DNA from: CAVVSQ01 sp963848825
GTDB lineage: Bacteria; Planctomycetota; Planctomycetia; Gemmatales; Gemmataceae
DNA length: 64,000 nucleotides
Reading direction: 5' to 3'
Assembly: GCA_963848825.1 (NCBI GenBank)
Contig: CAWKFA010000017.1
Span: forward strand, 930,001-994,000
The notes below the pieces were generated by a model, which saw nothing but the letters and a program-made list of their open reading frames with translations, searched no databases and was not told where the DNA came from. Below are positions 20,779-29,624 of this stretch, in pieces; the first letter of the stretch is position 1; every line of letters starts with the position of its first letter. The position numbers and the translations under genes were made by a program.

Positions 20779-21636
20779 TTGCGCTACGTCGTGCTCGGAG
20801 CCAATGGACAGTTGGGCCAGGCGTTCCTTCGTCTCCTGGGCGCGGACGCGGTAGGTCTGACGCGGTCGCAGGCAGACTTGACCGATGCCGCGCAACTGCG
20901 CCCGATCCTGGCGTCTCTGCGCCCGGGCGTGGTTCTTAATTGCGCAGCCTACAATCTGGTGGATAAGGCCGAGAGCGACATGGCTCCGCCCTTTGCCGTC
21001 AATACGTGGGGAGTGCGCGATCTCGCCCGACTGTGTCAGGAACTTCGTTGCACCTTGGTGCATTACAGCACCAACTACGTTTTTGGCCTGGATCATGCGC
21101 ACCGGACGCCGCTCGCGGAAACGGACCTGCCCGGTCCGGAAGGGGTCTACGCCACTAGCAAATTGGCGGGCGAGTTCCTGGCCAGGATAGAATGTGAAAA
21201 GCATTTCGTGATCCGCACCTGCGGCCTTTATGGGCAGGTCAAGCCCGAGACCGGCTCGAAGCCCAGTTTCGCTGACCTGATGCTGCGCCTGGCCGCGCAG
21301 GGCAAGCCGATCCGCGTTGTCAACGATCAAATTTGTAGTCCCACGCGCACGGATGAGTTGGCGTCCGCCTCGTTGCGCCTGCTGGATACAGCCGCTTATG
21401 GGCTTTATCACCTCACGAGTTCGGGCGAATGTAGCTGGCACGAATTTGCGCGGGCTATCTTTGAGATCACGGGGATCAAGGCGGAATTGCAGGGGGTGGA
21501 CAGCACCGCTTTCGCGGCCGCCGCACGCCGGCCCGCCTACAGCGTGCTTGCCAATGCCGCTTATGCTCGCCTGGGCTTTACGCCCATCGGTCCCTGGCGT
21601 GACGCGCTGGTGGATTACTTGCGAACCAGAAGCTGA
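20779..21636 (+). CDS. rfbD: dTDP-4-dehydrorhamnose reductase-like SDR enzyme
   Basis: A 285-residue extended short-chain dehydrogenase. The nucleotide-binding motif GANGQLGQAF is at the N-terminus, STNYVFG is in the middle and the catalytic YATSKLAGE follows. This pattern is that of RmlD/RfbD, which makes dTDP-L-rhamnose for cell-surface polysaccharide. The start is TTG at 20779. No other rhamnose genes are adjacent. The 3' end overlaps the tail of the oppositely oriented glycosyltransferase by 22 bp. Confidence 0.85.
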   Translation: MRYVVLGANGQLGQAFLRLLGADAVGLTRSQADLTDAAQLRPILASLRPGVVLNCAAYNLVDKAESDMAPPFAVNTWGVRDLARLCQELRCTLVHYSTNYVFGLDHAHRTPLAETDLPGPEGVYATSKLAGEFLARIECEKHFVIRTCGLYGQVKPETGSKPSFADLMLRLAAQGKPIRVVNDQICSPTRTDELASASLRLLDTAAYGLYHLTSSGECSWHEFARAIFEITGIKAELQGVDSTAFAAAARRPAYSVLANAAYARLGFTPIGPWRDALVDYLRTRS

Positions 21637-23045
21637 AAGGCGCCCGCCGTTGCGAGCGGATTGAAGTCCGCGAGGCCCGGGTCGCGCGCGGGCATGACGA
21701 CCCAGCGAACGTCCTGGGTAACTGCCTTGCCCGCGGACACCTCGTGTACGGGCCGATCGATCTCGTATTGAAGAAACAAACTAAATGCGGACGGCGTATT
21801 GATCGTCACCACCGCGCCGCTTTCTTGACGAACCGTGGCGGCCAGTTTTTGGACGATGGGCCAGTATTGGTCGTTGTGTCGTGCCAGGGGCCGATCCACA
21901 AACAACCAAAATCCCACGGCAAATGCCGCATGGGCAACGCAGAGTCCCAGGAATAAGCGCCTGCGATAGCGGGCGAAGGGCTCGAGGAAAAACCAAAGGC
22001 AGACAGCCAACAGCGGGAGCAGGGCGCAAAAAACGCGTTCCCTGATCGTAGGGCCAAACAATGTAAGGCGCAAGATAAAAGGGCAACAGCAGGGCTAGTA
22101 GATCAAGGCGCGCTCGCAACATGCGCCACCAACCAACGAGGACGATCAGAAACGCCGGCACGTAGAGCAGCATGATCGGGTTCCACCAGGTGCGCCCGTA
22201 AACTTTGAACATGCCTGGCAGCAAAAGACGGCCCACCTCGCTCACGCGCAGGGCAGGCCCTCGGCAAGTTGTCCCGCCAGGCTCGTCTGATCATCGATTA
22301 TCTGCTGCAGATAAGTAAACGACCCGGCCCGGGCCGCCATGGCCTGATCATAGCCCGCCAAAATCACCAGCACGAGCGCTGCCGGCACGCCCACCGCGAG
22401 CACGCTCAGAGCGCCCGCCGCCAGGTGATCGTTCCATGCCGGGCCTCGATGGCCATTCGCACCGCAAAGGCGACGGCAACGAGGATGCCTGCTTGCCGGA
22501 TCGACGCCAGGAGCATCATGAGCGCGATCCCGGCCAGAAACTGAAGTTTGCCAGCGCCAGGCTGGCAGGGCGCGTGCCTCCAAGGCGTTCACAGTCCACA
22601 TCAGCACAGGCATAAAAGCTGTTTCACTCAGCGTCCGCCGATAAAGCCCGAGCACATCGACATTAACCATGACCAGCGCCGTGACAAGGAGGGCTGCGGC
22701 CGGAACGTTGCGCCGCGCCAAACATAGACACCGGCGATGAAAAGCAGGGCGAGGGCAAAATTGAACAGGGACAGCAATAGAAAGGGGTAGTCAGCCAGGA
22801 CAAAGGCGGGACTGACGAGTAGGGGATAGCCAGGCGAATAATAAAGCTGCGCCCGGCCCAGGTTGGTGGGCCAATGATTCCGCGCCAGGCTGCGCCAGTG
22901 ACAAATAGCCACCGGCATCGGGCGCGGCGTACCAGAACGAGCTTGTTTGCACCAGGTAGAGCAGTGCGAGAGTGGCCAGCCAGAAACATTCGTGAGGAGG
23001 GGGCAGGCGAGCTGGCGCACCGTCCTTTTTCTCGTCCGTGTTCAT
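21615..23045 (-). pseudogene. Membrane glycosyltransferase (GT39/PMT-like), multiply frameshifted
   Basis: An inferred ~475-residue polytopic protein that can only be read by switching frames at least five times. Segments in order are MNTDEKKDGAPARLPPP (start 23045), then YYSPGYPLLVSPAFVLADYP, then the RRNVPAAALLV helix, then VLAVGVPAALVLVILAGYDQ, then GRTWWNPIMLLYVPAFLIVL and a C-terminal soluble part ending at 21615. Repeated hydrophobic helices and the SPGYPLL motif suggest a dolichyl-phosphate-mannose-type glycosyltransferase. Frameshift density is higher than in neighbouring genes, so this may be a real pseudogene or a badly sequenced stretch. Confidence 0.6.
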
Positions 23046-23075
23046 CCGTGATCGGTCCCCTGGCCCGCGCGCCTC

Positions 23076-23182
23076 TTAGCAGCCCGTTGAAAAAGGGGTC
23101 AGACCCCCTTGAAGCCAACAGAGTTTTCAACGTTTTTGCAGGGTATTGAAGGGGTCTGACCCCTTTTTCAACGGGCTGTTAA
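23076..23182. repeat. Long inverted repeat, REP-like (GGGGTCAGACCCC core)
   Basis: The 32-bp arms at 23076-23107 and 23151-23182 are inverted copies with one mismatch, around a 43-bp centre. Each arm itself contains the palindrome GGGGTCAGACCCC. The right half matches 1-55. It lies between the 5' end of the glycosyltransferase and the 3' end of the sigma-54 activator. Confidence 0.9.
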
Positions 23183-23212
23183 GGAGGCCCCAAGCATAGT
23201 ACCTCGAGAACC

Positions 23213-26200
23213 TTAGCTCAAGCCGAGTTTCTTGAGTTTACTTACCAGCGTGCTGCGGGCGATACCGAGGGCGCGTGCCGCCTCTGCCTTGTTGCCATCC
23301 GCGGCCGCCAGGGCCCGCACCATCTGGTCGCGTTCTGTGCGTTCCCGTTCGCTGCGCCAGCTGCCCACTTCACTTTTGCTGGTAAAAGCTGCCTCGGCCA
23401 TCAAAACCGGCTCCTGCGTGCTTTCGTCCGGGGAAGCGGCCAACGTGATCTCCGGCGAGATTTCGTTCATCGTCACTGCGGGGCCTTCCGCGATGACCAC
23501 GGCCCTTTCGATGACATTTTCCAGTTGGCGGATATTACCCGGCCAGGCGTAGCCCTTGAAGGCGGCCAGGACATCGTCGTCAATGTGAGTCACTTCCTTG
23601 CGGCAGCGCTGGGCCGACAGACGCGTGAAGTAAAGTGCCAGCTCTGGAATGTCCTCGACATGCTCACGCAGGGGCGGCACGCGAATGGGAAACACGTTGA
23701 GTCGGTAAAACAAATCCTCGCGAAAACGGCCTGTCACCATCAGTTTCTCCAGGTCCTGATGGGTGGCCGTGAGAATGCGCACGTCGACTTCCTGCGATTC
23801 ACTCGACCCGACGCGTTCGATAATCCTTTCCTGCAATACGCGCAGGAGCTTGGTTTGCACTTCGAGACTGATGTCGCCGATCTCGTCGAGAAACAGCGTG
23901 CCGCCATTGGCCATCTCGAACCGGCCCATTTTGTCCTTGTGCGCGCCCGTAAAGGCGCCTTTGACGTGGCCGAATAATTCGCTTTCCAAAAGGTTGGCGG
24001 ACAGGGCGGCGCAGTGCACCTTGATGAACGGCTTGCCGTTGCGGGCACTCGTTTCATGGACGGCCTTGGCAAGAAGCTCTTTTCCAGTGCCGCTTTCGCC
24101 GCGGATCAGGACGACGGCATCGGTGGCGGCGACCTTGCGTGCCAGCCCAAGCATTTGCTGAATCACCGGGCCATTGCCGACAATGCCGCCGCAGGAAACA
24201 GCGGGCATGCCTGGATTCGCGGTCGATAGGCCGGCGCCAGGGGGCGTCGCTTCCTCGCGGGGCACGCTTTGGCGACGCAGTTGGGTTTGCAAGGCGAGAA
24301 TGCGGCGCTGCTGTTCGGAGATTTTTTCCAGCTTGGCTTGCAGCTCCCGGTTGAGCTGTTCGATGGTACGATGGCCTTCCGCGCTTTCCAGGGCCAGCAC
24401 GGTAATTTGGGCGAAGGCCGCCAAAAGGTCCAGATCTTCGGTGCGATAGGGGGTGGCCTTGTGCCCCAGTATCAAGAGTGCCAGCAGCCGGCCTTCGTGG
24501 ATGAGTGGATGGGTGATCTCGCCGCCAAGAAACTGCAACTGTCGTTGCGCCGCCGTCAGGCCGGTGCTCTCACGTGAACGCGTGCTGATGATTTTGCCCT
24601 GTTCGACGCTTTCGATGAGCGGAAAGCCCGGCGCCAGCTCGTGAAGTTCCGGCGGCGCGCCGACGCAACTGGCAAGTCGGTAGATAGGCGGCTCGCCCTG
24701 GCGTAAATAGACGGCCCCACGGGGCACGCCCAGCTGTTCGGTGGCGATTTGCAGTAGCTTTTGGGCAAGCGCGATGGGGTCGACAAGCTGCTGGACGGCG
24801 TGGCCCATGCGCTGCAAGGTACGGTCGAGCTGCGATTTATCCCGTGAAAAGCGGCGATCAAGGGCCTTCTTGAAACGAGTGCGTGCCAGGTCGAGGACCA
24901 GCAGCAAAACCAGCGCGGTGGTGCTGACGGTCAGGGCCACCGAGAGGTTCGGGCCCGCGAAAACCTGGTTAAAAATCAATGTGCCCAGAAACACCACGGC
25001 GTAATAGACAAGGCCGGCCAGAAAGCTGATGAGGAAATAGCCCATGCCCGAGCTGATGATCTTGTCCAGTTCCATCAGGCGGTAGCGGGTAATACTGACC
25101 GCGAACGCGGCAGTGAGACAGGCAGAGGCGCCAAACATCGGCCAGGTAGCGCCGCCGGCGCCGAAGGCATCGGGCTCCCAAATGGCGAGGTAGAGCGAGT
25201 AGCTCATGGGGACCAGTGCCAACACCGCGCCGTAAAGAATCCATTTCACCTGGTTGCGCTCGGTCGGCGCCGCGACTGTCCAGAAGCTGTGCAAGAGCGA
25301 GACAACGCAGGCCAGATACCAGGCCGCCGCTACCACCAGGTAGGCGTAAATTGCATGGCGCAAGAACATCGAAGGCCCCCTCGATCGCTTGCAAGGAGTC
25401 AGCGGATACGGCCAAACCAGCCTGACTTTGCACCAGCCAGCGCAGACGCACATACAAGATCATCAAGACAACGAGAAACGCCAGGGGCACCCCGTAAATG
25501 ATCGTGAGCGTGAGCCTGGGGTGGCGTTCCAGGCACTGCTTTTTTCTTGGGAACAGCAAATAAAAGTGAAGGCTAACGACGGGAAGAAGCACCGCGCAAA
25601 CCATGAACACCATGAGCAAGGGCGGCTGCGTGGCAAGGTGGGACCAATGATAGCCCCCCATGAATGCACCAAGGGTTACGGTGCATAAAAGAAAGAACTG
25701 CGCCGCCGCGTTATCGCTCGGCCGCTTCCAGAGCACCAGTGCACCCACGGAGAAAAGCATTACCTTGAGAATGAACCACAAAATTGACGGGATTAAATCT
25801 TCCAGCGGTAATTTGCCAAGTATGAACCAACTCTCGAGCGTTGCACCCGAATGCGGATCTCTGAAACCAACTTTCACGGCAGTGCCTTCAGTGCCCGGCA
25901 CTACCTTGGCCCACTCCTCGGGCAGGGAAGCCATCAGCTGCAGCCGGTCTCGTAAATGGGACGGAGCGTTAAGAAGGTCGGCCCAATGGTGAATGTCAAT
26001 GTCCCCAACGCGGGTCACAACATAGCCTTCATGGGGCTTGGGACCCTCCACCGGATGCGTGTCTCCTTTGACAGCCGTGTCAAAAGCGCTGCGGATGCCA
26101 AGGTCGGGCAAGGCCTGCACGTAGAGAAGCACGATGACGGCATAAACCAGTGCGCCGGCGCCGGCAAGAACCAAAAGTCCGCGCCGAGTCATGAACGCTG

Positions 26201-26228
26201 CGAGCAGAAAATTACGGAGTTTTAACAT
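23213..26228 (-). CDS. Membrane-embedded sigma-54-dependent activator (frameshifted)
   Basis: About 1,000 residues. The N-terminus has one helix, a PDZ-like extracytoplasmic part (GYVVTRVGDIDIHHWADLL), then some nine more membrane helices. Next come a GAF-like domain (about 24380-24780), a coiled coil, and the AAA+ sigma-54 interaction domain with Walker A GESGTGKE, the GAFTGA loop and Walker B GGTLFLDEIGD. A Fis-type helix-turn-helix (KAEAARALGIARSTLVSKL) ends the protein. The frame breaks in the C-run near 25378. GAFTGA is intact, so it should activate RNA polymerase-sigma54, probably in response to a membrane or external signal. Having sensor and activator in one membrane protein is uncommon. 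Confidence 0.85.
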
Positions 26229-26253
26229 GAGAGCGCCGTCGAAAAAGCGCCTG

Positions 26254-26403
26254 TTTTTCGGCGCCGACTTTTATCTGTTGATTTATCAATGACTTGCGAT
26301 TAGTAACACGGTCGACAGCAATCTTCCACAGCCCAATCACCACGGCTATTGTATAGATAAAATTGAAAAAAAGGTTAGATATAACGATTTTTCGGCGCCG
26401 AAA
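26254..26403. promoter_or_regulatory. Pair of TCGGCGCCGA palindromes upstream of the sigma-54 activator
   Basis: TTTTTCGGCGCCGA occurs at 26254-26267 and again at 26388-26401, about 134 bp apart, in the 358-bp AT-rich space between two divergent genes. The second lies in the wider palindrome TTTCGGCGCCGAAA. Paired palindromes at this spacing resemble enhancer-type sites of a sigma-54 activator, but no convincing -24/-12 promoter was found. The rest of the spacer is AT-rich and has TGCAAAAGA (26539-26547) inverted as TCTTTTGCA (26566-26574). Confidence 0.45.
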
Positions 26404-26586
26404 CGACATAACGTAGACGGCGATAAAAAATTGTTAATATGGGAGGTATTTACGGATGTGGTTTTATATCAGGGTTTTATGCAAAAATTGTCAATAATTT
26501 AAGGAATGTTTCAATGTTTAACATCATGGCATGAATCGTGCAAAAGAGGATGGATGTACAGTGCATCTTTTGCAGGAGCATCGCGG

Positions 26587-27429
26587 GTGAAAATCTCAAC
26601 AGGATGGCTAGCGTCGAATGGATCCATGTTCCGGGCCGCCGGAGGCTATCCCGGATTTGCGCATCTGACAAACTACACGGTCGAATACTGTGAATGGGGA
26701 GAGGGTCCGCCCATTGTGCTCATTCCGGGCATGGCGGGTGGCTATGAGCTATTGGGTCCGCTGGCCAATATCCTCGCGAAAGATTTTCGTGTCATCAGTT
26801 ATCAGCTGCGTGGCGAGGATAATTGTTTTGCCTTGCGTCGGCCCTTCACGCGGGAAGACCTCGTCGAGGACCTTGCCGAGTTTTTGGATTACATGTGTCT
26901 GGAAAAGCCGACGGTCATGGGCGTTTCCTTCGGCGGGCTGCTGGCGCTCGAGTTCGCCGCCAAATACACGTTTCGACTAAAGGACCTCATCGTACAGGGA
27001 ACGGGGTCGCGGTTCCAACGGGGGCTGTTTCAGATGAGCCTGGGTACGGTTCTGTCGCGTTTTCCCCTGCCTTCAGATAGTCCGTTCGTGAACCAATTCT
27101 TTAATTTGCTTTTTGGCTGCGCCGCCAAAAAGGACGCTTTATTCGATTTCGTCACCAGGCAAACCTGGCAAACGGATCAAAGCATGATGGCGCACCGCTT
27201 TCAACTGGCGGAAAGTTTCGATATTACCAGCAGACTTGGGCAAATCCGCGTGCCTACCCTGGTGATGGCTGGGGATAAGGACTTGTTGGTGACCCGGCAA
27301 AGCCTCAAGGAATTGGTGGACGGCATTGAAAACGCACAGTTCAAAAGGCTCGCTCGAACCGGCCATCTCGCTTTTGTCACCAATCCGGCCCTGGTAGCCG
27401 AGAAAGCAAGTCAGTTTCTGGCGAATTGA
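26587..27429 (+). CDS. Alpha/beta hydrolase
   Basis: About 280 residues. I use the GTG at 26587 because AGGAG lies 8 nt upstream; the open frame extends to 26506 without a better site. Hydrolase features are the oxyanion region VLIPGMAGG, the nucleophile elbow GVSFGG (Ser), an acid in MAGDKD and a late His in RTGHLAFV. Substrate unknown. It is divergent from the sigma-54 activator and followed by a strong terminator. Confidence 0.85.
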   Translation: MKISTGWLASNGSMFRAAGGYPGFAHLTNYTVEYCEWGEGPPIVLIPGMAGGYELLGPLANILAKDFRVISYQLRGEDNCFALRRPFTREDLVEDLAEFLDYMCLEKPTVMGVSFGGLLALEFAAKYTFRLKDLIVQGTGSRFQRGLFQMSLGTVLSRFPLPSDSPFVNQFFNLLFGCAAKKDALFDFVTRQTWQTDQSMMAHRFQLAESFDITSRLGQIRVPTLVMAGDKDLLVTRQSLKELVDGIENAQFKRLARTGHLAFVTNPALVAEKASQFLAN

Positions 27430-27455
27430 CAACCACGATCCAACCCAGGCGAGAG

Positions 27456-27497
27456 GGGTGCGTTCCAAGGGTTTCGATCCGAGGACGCACCCTTTTT
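27456..27497 (+). terminator. Rho-independent terminator
   Basis: GGGTGCGTTCC pairs with GGACGCACCC (one G-T type mismatch), followed by TTTTT at 27493-27497. It lies about 25 bp after the hydrolase stop. Confidence 0.85.
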
Positions 27498-27536
27498 GAT
27501 TTTCGCGGACAGCCGAAGACCAGGGGATTTGCTCGA

Positions 27537-27656
27537 TTATTTCGCGGCTGGCACCGGCTTGTCCTTATTCTGATTCACTCCTTTTTGGTCACCCGAGCAG
27601 CCAATGCTCGCCAGGGTCACGACCAACACCAGAGCAAACCTGCTTAAGACACGCAC
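27537..27656 (-). CDS. Very small lipoprotein
   Basis: A 39-residue reading frame: hydrophobic N-terminus RFALVLVVTLASIGC with a lipobox (ASIGC), then SGDQKGVNQNKDKPVPAAK. The GTG start at 27656 has ATGAGG 9 nt upstream. It is similar in plan to the next lipoprotein gene upstream (27732-27971). It resembles the tiny entericidin-type or anchor lipoproteins. Function unknown. Confidence 0.55.
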   Translation of the reverse strand: MRVLSRFALVLVVTLASIGCSGDQKGVNQNKDKPVPAAK

Positions 27657-27682
27657 AAGTTGGGCCTCATAATAAAAGAAAC

Positions 27683-27712
27683 AGAGCCGGACACGCGTAC
27701 GCATCCGGCTCT
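27683..27712 (-). terminator. Hairpin terminator between two lipoprotein genes
   Basis: AGAGCCGGA at 27683-27691 pairs with TCCGGCTCT at 27704-27712, with CGCGTACGC in the loop. On the minus strand it is followed by TGTTTCTTTTATT. It should end transcripts from the gene at 27732-27971. Confidence 0.8.
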
Positions 27713-27731
27713 TTAAATCATGATAACGAGA

Positions 27732-27971
27732 TTACTTCGGCTTGGTGTCGGTGGCTGGCGGCGTCACCACTGGCGGCGGGGGCGGCGGAACGTCCGTCGT
27801 CTTCTTGTTCACGTCAACAGGCACCACAACTTCTTTGCTCTTGTCAACGGGCACGACGATCTTGGTCTTGTCGGCGTCAGGCTTCTTCGAGCAACCGGTG
27901 GTGCCGAGGCCCAACACGAGGGCGACAGCAAGGGTCAACATGCTAGCTAAAATCTTCTTCACGAGTCTCAT
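27732..27971 (-). CDS. Small proline-rich lipoprotein
   Basis: A 79-residue lipoprotein. The signal sequence MRLVKKILASMLTLAVALV ends in the lipobox TTGC. The mature part is low-complexity: lysine/aspartate/valine repeats (KIVVPVDKSKEVVVPVDV) then a polyproline tail. The ATG at 27971 has AAAGGA upstream; the longer open frame to 28031 has no such site. Function unknown; it may be a structural envelope lipoprotein. Confidence 0.7.
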   Translation of the reverse strand: MRLVKKILASMLTLAVALVLGLGTTGCSKKPDADKTKIVVPVDKSKEVVVPVDVNKKTTDVPPPPPPVVTPPATDTKPK

Positions 27972-28285
27972 CCTTTCCAAAATGAAACGAGTTTTCTCAA
28001 CACAGCCGAGCGCCAGCAGCAAAGCGAGCACTTCAACAGGTTTGATACATAAGGCCTTAGAATATTCCCGTTTTTTTGGAAGACAAGCAGTTTCCTGTGG
28101 GAAGGAGCGGTTTTTACGTAGAAAAGTGGCCAGCCGGGCCAGGGTAGGCTATTGCGGACGGGGCTTTTCCTCCTAAACTGACGTCATGGCTTATATGCTG
28201 GGGCGATACGAGGTTCCTGCGGCAGCTGGATTCATGGAATAAAACGCTTTGCGGTGGCTCATACTTAAACCAGGGAGGCCCGTGC
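27972..28285. other. Intergenic region upstream of the ECF sigma gene
   Basis: These 314 bp separate the divergent small lipoprotein gene and the ECF sigma gene. No coding frame with codon bias or start signal was recognised. The region must hold both promoters, but I cannot identify -35/-10 boxes with confidence. GGGAGG at 28273-28278 is the ribosome-binding site of the sigma gene. Confidence 0.5.
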
Positions 28286-28821
28286 ATGCGTTGGCCCAGC
28301 ACCAGGCGAAGCATCGAAGAACTTGTCGAAGGGCACTACAGTTCGCTCTTTCGCTTTGCCTATCGCCTGAGCGGTTCGGCCCAGGACGCGGAAGACCTTA
28401 CGCAGGATGCCTTTTGTCAGGCGCAGTCGAAATGGGAACAGTTGCGTGACGCCACGCGCACCGCGCCTGGCTCTTTACCATTTTGCGGAATGCCTATTTG
28501 CGTAAAGTCCGCGATCGCAATACGGCATCGACCATCAACCTCGACGAGATCGGCGATATCCCCGATCGCGCACCAGATCCCATGCCGGCCATTGACCCCC
28601 GGCGTTTGCAAGCGGCGCTCGACGAAATGCCCGAGACCTTTCGCACGCCGATCATCCTTTTTTATTTCGAGGATTTCAGCTACCGTGATATAGCAGACCA
28701 GATGGAAGTGCCCATCGGCACGGTCATGTCCCGACTGGCACGCGGCAAAGCATTTTTGAAGAATCGCCTAATTGACGCGCCGGCGCTTGCCATTGGCCAG
28801 GCCCGAACGGAGGACGCGTGA
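28286..28821 (+). CDS. ECF RNA polymerase sigma factor (frameshifted)
   Basis: A sigma-70 family ECF factor of about 178 residues. Region 2 is recognisable as LVEGHYSSLFRFAYRLSGSAQDAEDLTQDAF and region 4 as FEDFSYRDIADQMEVPIGTVMSRLARGKAFL. The frame breaks near 28470, between the regions. GGGAGG precedes the ATG. The stop overlaps the start of the anti-sigma gene (TGATG), which is the usual translational coupling for sigma/anti-sigma pairs. Confidence 0.88.
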
Positions 28822-29550
28822 TGGATTGCACCAATGCCCGGCTGCTCCTGAATTTCGTCCGGACCGGCGAACTCGATCCAGCCGAACGGCTGGCGCTTGA
28901 GGGCCATTTGTCTGCCTGTCCTGAGTGCGCCCTCGCGCGCAAGCGGATGGCCGTTTTGATGAAGCCCTGGAAACCGCGATGGCGCGCGTGCCGTTTCCGG
29001 CCGGACTCAAGGGCGCATTTTGGAGCATGTCGCGGTGCGGCGTGCGCCACGGCCCTGGCCCTGGATCGCTGCCGCCGCGGTTTTGCTGGTGGCGACCCTA
29101 CTTGGGACCTATTTGGTCTTCAGCAATGTTGCCACGGAGTTCGATCCGGCAGGTTTCAGAGATTTCGTCGATTATCGTATTTCCTCGGCAGACGCTCTCG
29201 AAGCCCAGTTCCTCAATGAAACGGGAATGGCCATCAAAGCTCCGCGCAAGTTCAACTTCAGTCTCTTCGACTCCTACGACACCACCCCCATCCAGGGTAG
29301 GCGTGTGCCCAAGCTGACCTTTTTGGCGCGTTCCGGACTGGCGCATGTCTATGTTTTCTCCACGGAGCAGTTCAAGTTGCCCGCCAGCCTTGAAGATGAA
29401 GCCGCCAAAAAAGATGGCTGGCTTGACGCGATCATCCCCGCCAGCCGGCACAACATTCAGCTGCGGAGCTATCCCGGGACCGCCGGCTTCTTCTACGTCG
29501 TGGTTTACACCACCGATTCACTCGACGCCTTTACCTTCCAGGGAATCTAA
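28821..29550 (+). CDS. Anti-sigma factor, zf-HC2 type (frameshifted)
   Basis: About 240 residues. The N-terminal zinc-binding anti-sigma domain has the HxxxCxxC motif in GHLSACPECA. One transmembrane helix follows (PWPWIAAAAVLLVATLLGTYLVF), then a periplasmic domain (about 29130-29550) of unknown fold. The frame shifts near 28965 and again near 29025. It is expected to hold the upstream ECF factor inactive at the membrane until a signal is sensed outside. A strong hairpin follows. Confidence 0.8.
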
Positions 29551-29552
29551 TT

Positions 29553-29604
29553 ACGTCGCCGGCAGTGGCAGCGGCAAGGCCGCCGTTGCCACTGCCGGCG
29601 ACGT
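29553..29604. terminator. Strong perfect hairpin after the anti-sigma gene
   Basis: ACGTCGCCGGCAGTGGCA is repeated in inverted form, with 18-bp outer arms and partial inner pairing (CGGC/GCCG). TTTATT follows on the + strand. It begins 3 bp after the anti-sigma stop and probably terminates the operon. Confidence 0.85.
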
Positions 29605-29624
29605 TTATTCAAGAGGTTTTGCCA

